Below, piece after piece: positions 17,764-26,027 of a stretch of 45,769 bases of DNA (position 1 is the first letter of the stretch; the number at the start of each line of letters is the position of its first letter). This DNA comes from an uncultured Coriobacteriia bacterium (GTDB lineage: Bacteria > Actinomycetota > Coriobacteriia > Anaerosomatales > Anaerosomataceae). The notes below the pieces were generated by a model. It ran no database searches and had not been told where the DNA came from. It was given only the letters and a program-made list of their open reading frames with translations. The DNA lies in assembly GCA_927439865.1 (NCBI GenBank), contig CAKMKD010000113.1, positions 1 through 45,769 on the forward strand, written 5' to 3'. Both the position numbers and the translations under genes were made by a program.

Positions 17764-18303
17764 GTGGTGGACGAGCGTGATAGACGGCATAGGCGGGATT
17801 TCGAACCGCCACCGTGGGAGAAAGAGGCGTTTGACCGCTTCGAACAGGAGCGTCGCGAACGCGAGGAGGAAGCCCAGCTCGAGGCCGCTCTTGCCTTGAC
17901 GAGGCAGGTTGTCACCGAGGAGCCGGTCGCTCCAGTTGCACCAGATGACGTACCGCCGGATGAAGAAGCCCCGGCAGCCAGGGAGCCCGTAGACGCTGAG
18001 GTTCTCCGTTCCGAACCAGAGGCGCAACCGGGAGCTGTCAGCTCGGCGGAGCTGGAGACCATGCTCATCGGGTTAAGGCACGAGGAGCCCGTTGTGGCTC
18101 GAAGCTACAAGGTACTGGCCAATAGTGTGGTTGTGTTTCTTGTGGTGGGTGGCCTTGGATTTGTGGTCTGGGCCGCGGTTTTGTTTGCGAAGGTCGGCGC
18201 CGACAAGGGTGTCACGCCAACGCTGGCTTCGTTGTTGATCATGGTGTGGGGCTTCCTGCTCATGGGTGGCGCCGTGCTGTTGTTCCGCAAGTACAACCTG
18301 TAG
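17764..18303 (+). CDS. Two-helix membrane protein with charged N-terminal tail, between gyrB and gyrA
   Basis: I recognise no family. The 179-residue protein starts with a strongly charged cytoplasmic stretch (residues 1-40, RDRRHRRDFEPPPWEKEAF then a glutamate/arginine-rich segment, probably a coiled coil). A proline- and acid-rich linker (about 50-95) leads to two membrane helices (about 118-141, VVVFLVVGGLGFVVWAAVLFAK, and 151-172, LASLLIMVWGFLLMGGAVLLF). The start is a GTG at 17764 with AAGGA 6 bases upstream; a second GTG follows immediately. Gaps to gyrB and gyrA are 21 and 27 bp, so all three are probably on one transcript. The predicted topology leaves the long tail in the cytoplasm. 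Function is unknown. Confidence 0.8.
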   Translation: MVDERDRRHRRDFEPPPWEKEAFDRFEQERREREEEAQLEAALALTRQVVTEEPVAPVAPDDVPPDEEAPAAREPVDAEVLRSEPEAQPGAVSSAELETMLIGLRHEEPVVARSYKVLANSVVVFLVVGGLGFVVWAAVLFAKVGADKGVTPTLASLLIMVWGFLLMGGAVLLFRKYNL

Positions 18304-18330
18304 CACGCCTACATGCGAGGAGACTGAAAC

Positions 18331-20901
18331 GTGACTGAACCGATCGCGAGCGAGAGCAACATTCTCCCGATCGACATCGAGCAAGAGCTTCGCAGCTCGT
18401 TCCTCGAGTACGCGATGAGCGTCATCGTGGCGCGAGCGCTCCCGGATGTCCGAGACGGGCTCAAGCCGGTGCACCGGCGCATTCTGTACGCCATGAATGA
18501 GTCCGGGCTGACGCCAACGCGCGCATATAAGAAGTCGGCGTGGACCGTCGGTGAAGTCATCGGTAAGTACCATCCACACGGTGACGTGGCAGTGTACGAC
18601 ACCATGGTTCGCATGGCACAAGACTTCGCGATGCGTGTCCCGCTCGTGGACGGACACGGCAACTTCGGCTCCATCGACGGCGACTCCGCCGCTGCGATGC
18701 GGTATACAGAATCGCGCCTCCACCGTATGGCGATGGAGCTGCTTCGCGATATCGATCGCGAGACGGTCAACTTCGGGCCGAACTACGACGAGTCCCTCCA
18801 GGAGCCCCTGGTTCTTCCGGCCCGGTATCCGAACCTGCTTGTGAACGGAAGCTCCGGCATCGCCGTCGGTATGGCCACGAACATTCCACCGCACAACCTG
18901 GGTGAAGTCATCGACGCAGCCATATTGCTCATCGAGAATCCCGACGCCGACATCGACGACTTCCTGAAAGTCATACCCGGTCCCGACTTCCCAACCGGTG
19001 GCGTGATCATGGGTCGGGAGGGCATCAAGGACGCGTACATGACCGGCCGAGGCTCGATCAAGGTCCGAGGCAAGGCACACATCGAGCAGACCTCGACCGG
19101 CAGAATGCGGATCATCATCAACGAGATTCCGTATGCGGTGAACAAGAGCAAGCTCGTTTCAAAGATCGCAGAACTCGTTCGAGAGAAGAAGCTCACCGAG
19201 ATTTCCGACCTGCGCGATGAGTCCGACCGCAAAGGTATGCGCGTCGTCGTGGAGCTCAAGGGTAGTGCGATTCCGCAGGTGGTGCTGAACAAGCTCTACA
19301 AGCACACCACGCTCGAGACCGGCTTCGGCGTGAACATGCTTGCACTCGTCGACGGCGTGCCGAAGACGCTCACGCTCAAAGAGGCGCTCTTCCACTACCT
19401 TGAGCACCAGAAGGAAGTCATTGTCCGCCGCACGCAGTATGACCTGCGCAAGGCCCAAGAACGCGCCCACATCCTCGATGGCTACATGATCGCGCTCGAC
19501 AACATCGATGAAGTCATCAAGATCATACGCGGGAGCCAGGACGACGCCGAGGCTAAAGCCAGACTCATCGAGCGGTTCGGGCTATCCGAAGTCCAGACTG
19601 ACGCGATCCTCGAGATGCGGTTGCGTAGACTCACCGGGCTCGAGCGCAGCAAGATCGAGGCTGAGCTCACCGAGCTGCGCGAGAAGATCGCGTGGTACAC
19701 GAAGGTCCTCGGCGATATCAATCTCGTGCTCCAGATCATCAAGGACGAGATGAGCGAGATTCGAGAGAAGTACGCGAACAAGCGCCGCACCGAGATCATG
19801 AACGCAGCGCGCGACCTCGACGTAGAAGACCTGATCGCCGAGGAAGACATGGTCGTGACCATCACCAAGGCCGGTTATGTGAAGCGCCTGCCAGTAGCGA
19901 CGTATCGCCAGCAGAAGCGTGGCGGTAAAGGCGTTGCCGGCGTGAACCTCAAAGAGAACGACTTCGTCGAGCAGCTCTTCATCTCTTCGACGCACGACTA
20001 CGTGCTCTTCTTCAGTACGAAGGGCAAGGTCTACCGCCTGAAGGTCCACGAGCTTCCTGTTGGGTCTCGGCATGCTCGCGGCACGGCGGTCGTCAACTTG
20101 CTGCCGTTCGAGCAGACGGAGCGCATCGCCGCGGTCATCACCACGAGGGAGTTTGGCGAGAACGACTTCTTGCTCTTCGCCACGCGCAACGGACTCGTGA
20201 AGAAGACCGCCCTCGGCGCATACGATCGATCGCGCCGAGATGGGATCATCGCGATCAACCTGCGCGACAACGACGAGTTGATCGCGGTGCGCAGGGTGCA
20301 CCCCAATGAGCGCGCGGTGATGGTCTCAGCGGATGGCAAGGCGATCGTCTTCGACGAGGGCGACGCCCGGCCGATGGGACGCGACACCACCGGCGTCCGG
20401 GGCATGACCGTGCGCGGCGACGATCGTGTTCTCGGCATGGAGATCGCGCCTGACGGCAGCGAGCTCTTCGTGGTGACCGAGCGCGGCTATGGCAAGCGCA
20501 CCCAGATCTCCGAGTACCCCGTGCAGAAGCGCGGCGGTATGGGCGTGAAGACGATTCAGGTGACGGCGAAGAAGGGCCGTCTCGCAGGCATGAAGATCGT
20601 CATGCCCGGACACGAGCTCATGCTTATCTCCGAGGAGGGCGTTGTCATCCGCGTCAACGCCGAGGACATCAGCCAGCTCGGGCGCTCAACGCAGGGCGTA
20701 AAGGTGATGAACGTGGCCGAGACCGACCGCGTCTCGGCGATTGCGCGAGTCGTTGCGAAAAAGAAGAAGCGTACGGTGCCCGAGGGGCAGGGAGTCCTCG
20801 TTGACGACGAGACGCTCGCAGCCACACGGATGCCCGGCATGACGGATCGGGACGCTGAAGCCGAAGTGCTCGTTGGCGAGGATTTCGAAGACGAAGAGTA
20901 A
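18331..20901 (+). CDS. gyrA: DNA gyrase subunit A
   Basis: GyrA carries the DNA-cleaving tyrosine and the DNA-wrapping C-terminal domain. In 856 residues the active site is [10 protein letters not shown] (Y125) and the GyrA box QKRGGKG at about 528-534, followed by the six-bladed pinwheel repeats. The protein ends in an acidic tail (EDFEDEE). The start is a GTG at 18331 behind GAGGAG. The quinolone region reads [10 protein letters not shown]: residue V86 occupies the position of E. coli Ser83 (Ala90 in Mycobacterium tuberculosis), while the aspartate matching E. coli D87 is kept (D90). Confidence 0.98.
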   Translation: MTEPIASESNILPIDIEQELRSSFLEYAMSVIVARALPDVRDGLKPVHRRILYAMNESGLTPTRAYKKSAWTVGEVIGKYHPHGDVAVYDTMVRMAQDFAMRVPLVDGHGNFGSIDGDSAAAMRYTESRLHRMAMELLRDIDRETVNFGPNYDESLQEPLVLPARYPNLLVNGSSGIAVGMATNIPPHNLGEVIDAAILLIENPDADIDDFLKVIPGPDFPTGGVIMGREGIKDAYMTGRGSIKVRGKAHIEQTSTGRMRIIINEIPYAVNKSKLVSKIAELVREKKLTEISDLRDESDRKGMRVVVELKGSAIPQVVLNKLYKHTTLETGFGVNMLALVDGVPKTLTLKEALFHYLEHQKEVIVRRTQYDLRKAQERAHILDGYMIALDNIDEVIKIIRGSQDDAEAKARLIERFGLSEVQTDAILEMRLRRLTGLERSKIEAELTELREKIAWYTKVLGDINLVLQIIKDEMSEIREKYANKRRTEIMNAARDLDVEDLIAEEDMVVTITKAGYVKRLPVATYRQQKRGGKGVAGVNLKENDFVEQLFISSTHDYVLFFSTKGKVYRLKVHELPVGSRHARGTAVVNLLPFEQTERIAAVITTREFGENDFLLFATRNGLVKKTALGAYDRSRRDGIIAINLRDNDELIAVRRVHPNERAVMVSADGKAIVFDEGDARPMGRDTTGVRGMTVRGDDRVLGMEIAPDGSELFVVTERGYGKRTQISEYPVQKRGGMGVKTIQVTAKKGRLAGMKIVMPGHELMLISEEGVVIRVNAEDISQLGRSTQGVKVMNVAETDRVSAIARVVAKKKKRTVPEGQGVLVDDETLAATRMPGMTDRDAEAEVLVGEDFEDEE

Positions 20902-20932
20902 GCCGCCACGTCGACGCTACGGCTCTGAGTTC

Positions 20933-20964
20933 GTGACGCGTCCCGCCGCTGCGGGGCGCGTCAC
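20933..20964 (+). terminator. Strong GC-rich hairpin after gyrA
   Basis: GTGACGCGTCCCGC pairs with GCGGGGCGCGTCAC around a CGCT loop, a 14-bp stem with one G-T pair. There is no T-run, as is common for terminators of GC-rich actinobacteria. It lies 31 bp past the gyrA stop and before the HAD gene. Confidence 0.65.
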
Positions 20965-20994
20965 GCGATACAAGGGACACTGCAAGAGGAGACC

Positions 20995-21663
20995 ATGGAA
21001 TCAAGAAACCGTATCCGTTCGCTTGAGGCGGTGCTGTTCGATTTCGACGGCACTATCGCCAACACGCTCATGCACATCCTCACGTCGTTTCAGCACGCGA
21101 CAGCGGAGGTGCTTGGTGCGGCGCTGCCGGATTCGGAGCTGATGCACAACGTTGGCATCCCGCTTGCGCAGCAGATGCTGGAGTTGTCAGGCGGCGACGC
21201 AAGAGTGGCGGATCAGCTACTCGCCGCGTACTGCACGTTCAACCATGCGACGCACGACCAGATGGCAACGCTCTATCCGGGCGTGACCCAGGTTCTCTCG
21301 GAGCTCAAAGAGCACGGCTTTCCTCTCGGGATTGTCACTTCCAAGGGTACGCCGATGGCGAATCGAGGCCTGGACCTGTTCGACCTTCGGCCGTTTTTCG
21401 ATGTTGTGGTCACGGCCGATGACGTCGCGTTGCACAAGCCGGACCCATACCCGGTCGTGCACGCCGCGTCGCTGCTTGGCCTGCGTCCTGAGGCGGTCGC
21501 GTACATTGGCGACAGCCCGCACGATATGGAGTCGGCCAGCAGAGCCGGCGCGGTAGCGATCGGCGCGTGCTGGGGCGTTTCAGACGAGGATCGGCTCGTG
21601 GCAGCAGGCGCGCAGTACACGCTCAACGATATCCGAGAGCTGCCAACGTTACTTTTCGGCTAG
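20995..21663 (+). CDS. HAD-superfamily phosphatase (PpaX/Gph-like)
   Basis: The 222-residue protein is a class of HAD hydrolase related to pyrophosphatase PpaX and phosphoglycolate phosphatase. Motif I is FDFDGTIANT (nucleophile D16, acid/base D18), motif II is IVTSKG, motif III is the lysine in LHKPDPYP, and motif IV is IGDSPHDMESA. An alpha-helical cap (about 25-85) gives substrate choice, which cannot be read from the sequence. The ATG at 20995 has GAGGAG upstream. It follows gyrA after a hairpin and precedes an export operon, so it may be a single-gene unit. Confidence 0.88.
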   Translation: MESRNRIRSLEAVLFDFDGTIANTLMHILTSFQHATAEVLGAALPDSELMHNVGIPLAQQMLELSGGDARVADQLLAAYCTFNHATHDQMATLYPGVTQVLSELKEHGFPLGIVTSKGTPMANRGLDLFDLRPFFDVVVTADDVALHKPDPYPVVHAASLLGLRPEAVAYIGDSPHDMESASRAGAVAIGACWGVSDEDRLVAAGAQYTLNDIRELPTLLFG

Positions 21664-21749
21664 ACGAAGGGTCCACGCACCTCAGCACGGCTCGATGCTG
21701 TACAGTCTGAATCGATGGGCAAGAACGGTTTCGTTCAAGGAGGAACCAC

Positions 21750-23255
21750 GTGTCTAAAGGCAAAGTCATCGCGGCAGTGGTCGCGCTTCTCATCATCGGT
21801 GGAATCGCAGCCGCTGTCGTTCTCGGGCGTAGCGCCGGAGCTCCAGAAGTGACCGTGGAGCAGGCCACACAGTCGTCGCTCGCGGTGACAGTGAGCGCAT
21901 CGGGCAAGACCGAGTCCGATACCAAAGGCGACATCTATCCTCCGACCGCCGGCACACTAGCCAGCATCGAAGTGACTGACGGTCAGGTCGTCAAAGAGGG
22001 CGACATCATCGCTACCATGGATACAACTCCGCTTGAACTCCAGGTGGCGCAGGCGCAGGCCGCGTATCAAGGGGCTCTCGCGCAGTCCGACAGCATCTCG
22101 CAGTCGTCCCCATCATCAGCCGACAAGGCCGCCGCTTCAGCCTCGGTCACCGCCGCCTACAACGGCTACAAGGCTGCACTTGATCAGTACAACGCGCTCA
22201 AGAACGTAGCGCCCGACCCCACTGCGATTGCCCAGGCCGAGACGGCCGTCGCCACTTCCAAGGCGACCTACGACGCAGCCCAGGCAGCGTACGATAGCTA
22301 TAAGACGAACGTGTACGACCCGGCGCCGCTCCCTCGCGACGCCTCCATGGAGACAGCGCTTGCGATCCTCTCGCTCGCGCGTGACCAGGCGTACGCGAAC
22401 TACGCTGCATCCCAGCAGGCGCTCGCGGCGCTGCTCGCGGGCCAGAACACGAGCGTTGCTCTTGCGGCAGCACGCTCGGCGAAGGACCAGGGGTGGGCCG
22501 CGTATCAGGGTGCTCTAGCGCAGCAGGCGAAGCTTTCCTCGGCAAATACCAACGCTGCAAAATCATCAGCGAACGCTGCGGTGAGCGCTGCTCGCGAAGC
22601 GCTCGACTACGCGATCGAGAATCTCGAGAAGGCCACGATGCGGGCGCCGCATGACGGCACGGTCGTGTTCAACGGCGCGGGCTCCTCGCTCGGCGTTGCG
22701 GGACTCGGTGCCAGCGCAGGCGGCAAGCCGGTCGTGGGCTCAAGCGTCTCTCCGGCTGCTGCGCCGTTCAGCGTCGTCTACTTCGACCAGCTCGTATTCA
22801 ACGCCCAGGTCGACGAGGCTGACATCGCAACGATCAAGCCCGGACTGAAGGCGGCTGTCACGCTGGACGCTTATCCCGGCGACACGCTCGAGTCGACTGT
22901 GGAGCGGGTGGACAAGACCTCGGTTGTCACACCGACCGGCGGCACGGCCTTCTCGGTGATCATCAGACTGAGCGGAACGGGCGACGAGCTCTTCCTCGGC
23001 ATGAACGGCAGCACCGACATCGAGATCGAGTCGATCGCCGGAGCGCTCACGGTGCCTGTCGAGGCCGTGCTTGACGAAAGCGGCAAGAGCTACGTATTCG
23101 TCGCCGAGAACGGCAAGGCGAAGCGGGTCGAAGTCACGACTGGACGGCTGACCGATACTCGCGCCGAGATCATGTCGGGCCTGTCCGAGGGCGCGAATGT
23201 GATCGTCAGCGGAATCGGCGACCTTAAAGACGGCGCCGCCATAAGGGTGAAGTAG
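21750..23255 (+). CDS. MacA/HlyD-like membrane fusion (adaptor) protein
   Basis: This is the adaptor of a MacAB-type export or cell-envelope ABC system. The 501 residues contain an N-terminal anchor (VIAAVVALLIIGGIAAAVVLG, about 6-26), the first half of a lipoyl domain (PPTAGTLASIEVTDGQVVKEGDIIATMD), a long alanine-rich coiled-coil hairpin (about 95-285), the second lipoyl half (MRAPHDGTVVF), then beta-barrel and membrane-proximal domains (PVEAVLDESGKSYVFV ... GRLTDTRAEIMSGLSEG). The start is a GTG at 21750 behind AAGGAGG. Its stop overlaps the next start by one base. With no outer membrane expected, it probably serves the ABC pair as an extracellular subunit. Confidence 0.92.
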   Translation: MSKGKVIAAVVALLIIGGIAAAVVLGRSAGAPEVTVEQATQSSLAVTVSASGKTESDTKGDIYPPTAGTLASIEVTDGQVVKEGDIIATMDTTPLELQVAQAQAAYQGALAQSDSISQSSPSSADKAAASASVTAAYNGYKAALDQYNALKNVAPDPTAIAQAETAVATSKATYDAAQAAYDSYKTNVYDPAPLPRDASMETALAILSLARDQAYANYAASQQALAALLAGQNTSVALAAARSAKDQGWAAYQGALAQQAKLSSANTNAAKSSANAAVSAAREALDYAIENLEKATMRAPHDGTVVFNGAGSSLGVAGLGASAGGKPVVGSSVSPAAAPFSVVYFDQLVFNAQVDEADIATIKPGLKAAVTLDAYPGDTLESTVERVDKTSVVTPTGGTAFSVIIRLSGTGDELFLGMNGSTDIEIESIAGALTVPVEAVLDESGKSYVFVAENGKAKRVEVTTGRLTDTRAEIMSGLSEGANVIVSGIGDLKDGAAIRVK

Positions 23256-24025
23256 TGGTGCAGGAGGGCCAGGCAACCGCGTCGCGCGTCGTTCTTGAGA
23301 CTCGCGATGTTGGTAAGCAGTATCAACTCGACGGTGTCGAAGTCAACGCGCTTCGGGATGTGAGCATCGCTATCCGTGCCGGTGAGATGGTCTCGATCAT
23401 GGGACCGTCAGGTTCGGGCAAGTCCACGCTTATGCATATCGTTGGACTCCTCGACCGGCCCACGTGCGGGGAAGTGATACTCGAGGGCGATGACATCTCG
23501 AACCTCTCGCCAAACCAGCTTGCCGAGCTTCGGAACAAATACATCGGGTTCGTGTTCCAGTCCTTCAACCTGCTCTCGCGCACGTCCGCTCAGGCCAACG
23601 TCGAGCTGCCGCTTGTGTACGCGGGTGTCAGCGGCGTCGACCGGAGCCATCGGGCGATTGAAGCACTCGAGCGGGTGGGCCTCGGCAATCGCCTCGGGCA
23701 TTTCAGCAGCCAGCTTTCGGGAGGGCAGCAGCAGCGTGTGGCCATCGCCCGCGCGCTCGTGAACAGTCCGAGCATCGTGCTCGCTGATGAGCCGACCGGT
23801 AACCTCGATTCCCGTTCCGGCATCGAGGTCATGGCGATTCTGCAGGACCTGAACGCGCAGGGCATCACCGTAGTGCTCGTTACGCACGACGATCGTGTTG
23901 CCCGTCACGCGCAGCGGGTCATTCGGGTTTTCGACGGCCGCGTACAATCGCAGGAAGCCGTTGAGAACCGTGTGATTGCCGCACAAGAACTCCGGGACCT
24001 TCCCGCCGAGGAGGTGGCCGGGTGA
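23255..24025 (+). CDS. MacB/LolD-family ABC transporter ATPase
   Basis: The 256-residue ATPase powers the MacB-like permease that follows. It shows Walker [10 protein letters not shown] (50-58), the Q-loop in FVFQSFNLL, the signature [15 protein letters not shown], Walker [12 protein letters not shown] and an H-loop VLVTHD. The sequence is typical of the MacB/LolD group, which works by mechanotransmission rather than transport through the membrane. The GTG at 23255 overlaps the adaptor's stop, and the gene overlaps the next one by 4 bp (GTGA). All three genes therefore look translationally coupled. Confidence 0.95.
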   Translation: MVQEGQATASRVVLETRDVGKQYQLDGVEVNALRDVSIAIRAGEMVSIMGPSGSGKSTLMHIVGLLDRPTCGEVILEGDDISNLSPNQLAELRNKYIGFVFQSFNLLSRTSAQANVELPLVYAGVSGVDRSHRAIEALERVGLGNRLGHFSSQLSGGQQQRVAIARALVNSPSIVLADEPTGNLDSRSGIEVMAILQDLNAQGITVVLVTHDDRVARHAQRVIRVFDGRVQSQEAVENRVIAAQELRDLPAEEVAG

Positions 24026-25215
24026 ACTTCGCCGAGAGCTTCCGCATAGCGCTCCGCGCGCTGGCGGCGAACAAGGCGCGAAGCGTGCTCACGATGCTCG
24101 GCGTCGTGATTGGCGTTGCGGCGGTCATCCTCCTCGTGGGAATCGGCACGGGGGTTCAAGACGAGATCACCGGGCAGGTTGAGGGGCTCGGTAGCAACTT
24201 GCTCTTTGTGGTGCCCGGGCAGTACGGCGGCGGAATGGGCGGCGATCAGGGGCCACCTTCACGACGGTTCACGCTTGAGGATTCGGAGTTGCTTGCCAGG
24301 CGCGTGCCCGGTATTGACGCCGTGGTGCCTGTCATCCAGGCGGGCTCCACCATCAAGCGTGGCAACCGCTCGGTGCGCGTTGTCGTTGCCGCCGGTAGTG
24401 AGCAGGCGAGCGAGGTCTTCGGCGGGACGCTTGCAGGCGGGCGCGGGTATCGCAAGAGCGAAGTTCAGGCCGGCGCGCGTGTGGTGGCGATCGGTTCAAC
24501 CGTGCGTGACGTGCTCTTCCAGGGTCAGGATCCTGTCGGCAAGACCGTCACGCTCGAAGGACAACGGTTCACTGTTGTGGGGCACTACGAGTCGCTCGGC
24601 GGTGGGCTCGCCGGTGACCAGGACAGCCAGGTGTATATCCCGGTGACCACCGCTCAGCGCGTCTTCAACCTCAACTACGTCAACACCATCGTGATCAAGG
24701 CCACCGACGCCGATCGGATCGAGGTCGTGAAGGCCGATATCCGAAGGGTGCTCACGCCGCGTTACGGCGAGGAGTTCACCGTCTTCACGCAAGAGCAGAC
24801 GCTCGGCCTGCTCTCGGATCTCCTCGGCACCCTTACGTACATGCTCGCCGGAATCGCCGGCATATCGCTGCTCGTTGGCGGTATCGGCATCATGAACATC
24901 ATGCTGGTGAGCGTGTCCGAACGGACCCGCGAGATCGGCATACGCAAGGCCGTTGGCGCCCGCACCTACGATATCCTCTCGCAGTTCGTCATCGAAGCCG
25001 TTGGGCTTTCGGTGCTTGGCGGGATCATCGGCATCTCACTGGGATGGGGAGGCGCGGAGCTGATGGCGCGCTTCACGCCGGTTCCCACGAACGTCACGCC
25101 CTGGGCGGTTGCTACTGCGTTCTTCTTTGCTGCAGGCGTGGGCGTTTTCTTCGGCGTGTATCCGGCGTGGAAGGCGAGCCAGCTCGACCCGATCGTGGCG
25201 CTCAGGTACGAGTAG
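24022..25215 (+). CDS. MacB-like ABC permease (FtsX fold)
   Basis: The 397-residue permease has the MacB layout. An N-terminal membrane helix (about 15-40, NKARSVLTMLGVVIGVAAVILLVGIG) is followed by a periplasmic core domain (about 45-250) and the three-helix FtsX domain. That domain contains GGIGIMNIMLVSVSERTREIGIRKAVGA and ends with YPAWKASQLDPIVALRYE. The start is a GTG at 24022 behind GAGGAGG. The substrate cannot be told; relatives handle peptides, macrolides or lipoproteins. It ends 8 bp from the convergent BFN gene. Confidence 0.94.
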   Translation: MNFAESFRIALRALAANKARSVLTMLGVVIGVAAVILLVGIGTGVQDEITGQVEGLGSNLLFVVPGQYGGGMGGDQGPPSRRFTLEDSELLARRVPGIDAVVPVIQAGSTIKRGNRSVRVVVAAGSEQASEVFGGTLAGGRGYRKSEVQAGARVVAIGSTVRDVLFQGQDPVGKTVTLEGQRFTVVGHYESLGGGLAGDQDSQVYIPVTTAQRVFNLNYVNTIVIKATDADRIEVVKADIRRVLTPRYGEEFTVFTQEQTLGLLSDLLGTLTYMLAGIAGISLLVGGIGIMNIMLVSVSERTREIGIRKAVGARTYDILSQFVIEAVGLSVLGGIIGISLGWGGAELMARFTPVPTNVTPWAVATAFFFAAGVGVFFGVYPAWKASQLDPIVALRYE

Positions 25216-25223
25216 CGCGAGCT

Positions 25224-25721
25224 CTAGCTGGTGAAGTCGCTCGGGTCGACGTTGTCGAGGAACTCCCGGAATCGCTCGAGTTCCTCCTCGGCATCATCGA
25301 CTGCCTGCACGATGACGGCTGCCTGATCCCAGACTTCCTTGGCAACGAAGATGGGGCATGAGGCGCGTACGGCGAGCGCGATCGCATCGGAGGGTCGGGC
25401 ATCTATGGCTATCACGTTCTCTTCGCCTCGCAGCACGATGGCCGCGAAGTAGGTGCCCGCATCGAGGCGCGTCACTTCCACACGCAGGACCACGTGGCTG
25501 AGCTCTTCGATGAGGTTCTCGAGCAAGTCGTGTGTCATCGGACGCGGCAGTTCCACGCCCTGAAGTGCGAGGACGATCGCCGAGGCCTCCGGCTGCCCGA
25601 TCCATATCGGGAGCAGTCGCTCGTCCGTGCCCGCGGGTTCGCTCTCGAGCGGCTTGAGCAGCAGAACCGGCTGTCCTGAGACGGCGTCGGCGTTCACGCT
25701 GGCTATGCGTACCTCGATCAC
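25224..25721 (-). CDS. Bifunctional nuclease (BFN/DUF151) family protein
   Basis: The 165-residue protein matches the BFN family: EVRIASVNADAVSGQPVLLLK, RLLPIWIGQPEASAIVLALQGVELPRPMTHDLLENLI, FAAIVLRGEENVIAIDARPSDAIALAVRASCPIFVAKEV. Plant members have RNase and DNase activity; bacterial members are largely uncharacterised. The start is a GTG at 25721 behind GGAGG. It lies alone, convergent with the MacB permease and divergent from the tRNA gene. Confidence 0.9.
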   Translation of the reverse strand: MIEVRIASVNADAVSGQPVLLLKPLESEPAGTDERLLPIWIGQPEASAIVLALQGVELPRPMTHDLLENLIEELSHVVLRVEVTRLDAGTYFAAIVLRGEENVIAIDARPSDAIALAVRASCPIFVAKEVWDQAAVIVQAVDDAEEELERFREFLDNVDPSDFTS

Positions 25722-25767
25722 CGCGCCTCCATTCTCTCCATAGGCTTACCCTACCACGGTGAGTTGC

Positions 25768-25797
25768 TTGACGCTCTCGCGGGGCCTGGGCTATGGT
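25768..25797 (+). promoter_or_regulatory. Promoter of tRNA-Ile
   Basis: TTGACG (25768-25773) and TATGGT (25792-25797) are separated by 18 bp, placing the start about 15 bases before the mature tRNA. Confidence 0.6.
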
Positions 25798-25818
25798 ATC
25801 GAAGCTGTTTCCTGGCGC

Positions 25819-25895
25819 GGGCCCGTAGCTCAGTTGGTTAGAGCGCACGGCTGATAACCGTGAGGTCGATGGTTCGAATCCATCCGGGCCCACCA
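25819..25895 (+). tRNA. tRNA-Ile (anticodon GAU)
   Basis: The 77 bases fold as a cloverleaf. The acceptor GGGCCCG pairs with CGGGCCC, the D-arm is GCTCAGTTGGTTAGAGC, the anticodon stem CACGG/CCGTG encloses CTGATAA with anticodon GAT, and the T-arm holds GGTTCGAATCC. The 3' CCA is encoded. It has its own promoter and terminator and is not part of an rRNA operon in this window. Confidence 0.97.
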
Positions 25896-25906
25896 CACGC
25901 ACACCG

Positions 25907-25934
25907 AACTGGACGGGATTCCCCGTCCAGTTTT
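25907..25934 (+). terminator. Rho-independent terminator of tRNA-Ile
   Basis: AACTGGACGGG and CCCGTCCAGTT form an 11-bp stem around an ATTC loop, ending in TTTT, 11 bp after the tRNA. Confidence 0.92.
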
Positions 25935-26027
25935 GCGTTACCGTACGCGTCTCGGTGCGCGCGGGCTGTTGTAAGGAGTACGATACTCGCAGCTATCACG
26001 CAGCAATCGCCTCACGGGAGTCACGCC

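Noticed and set aside
25819-25895. tRNA-Ile as an integration site of a mobile element
   Set aside because: No integrase, no direct repeat of the tRNA 3' end and no phage-like genes nearby; an ordinary terminator and kinase gene follow.
25860-26027. N-terminal extension of the histidine kinase into the tRNA gene
   Set aside because: The frame is open by chance; it would translate through tRNA-Ile and its terminator. The ATG at 26028 has a good ribosome site.
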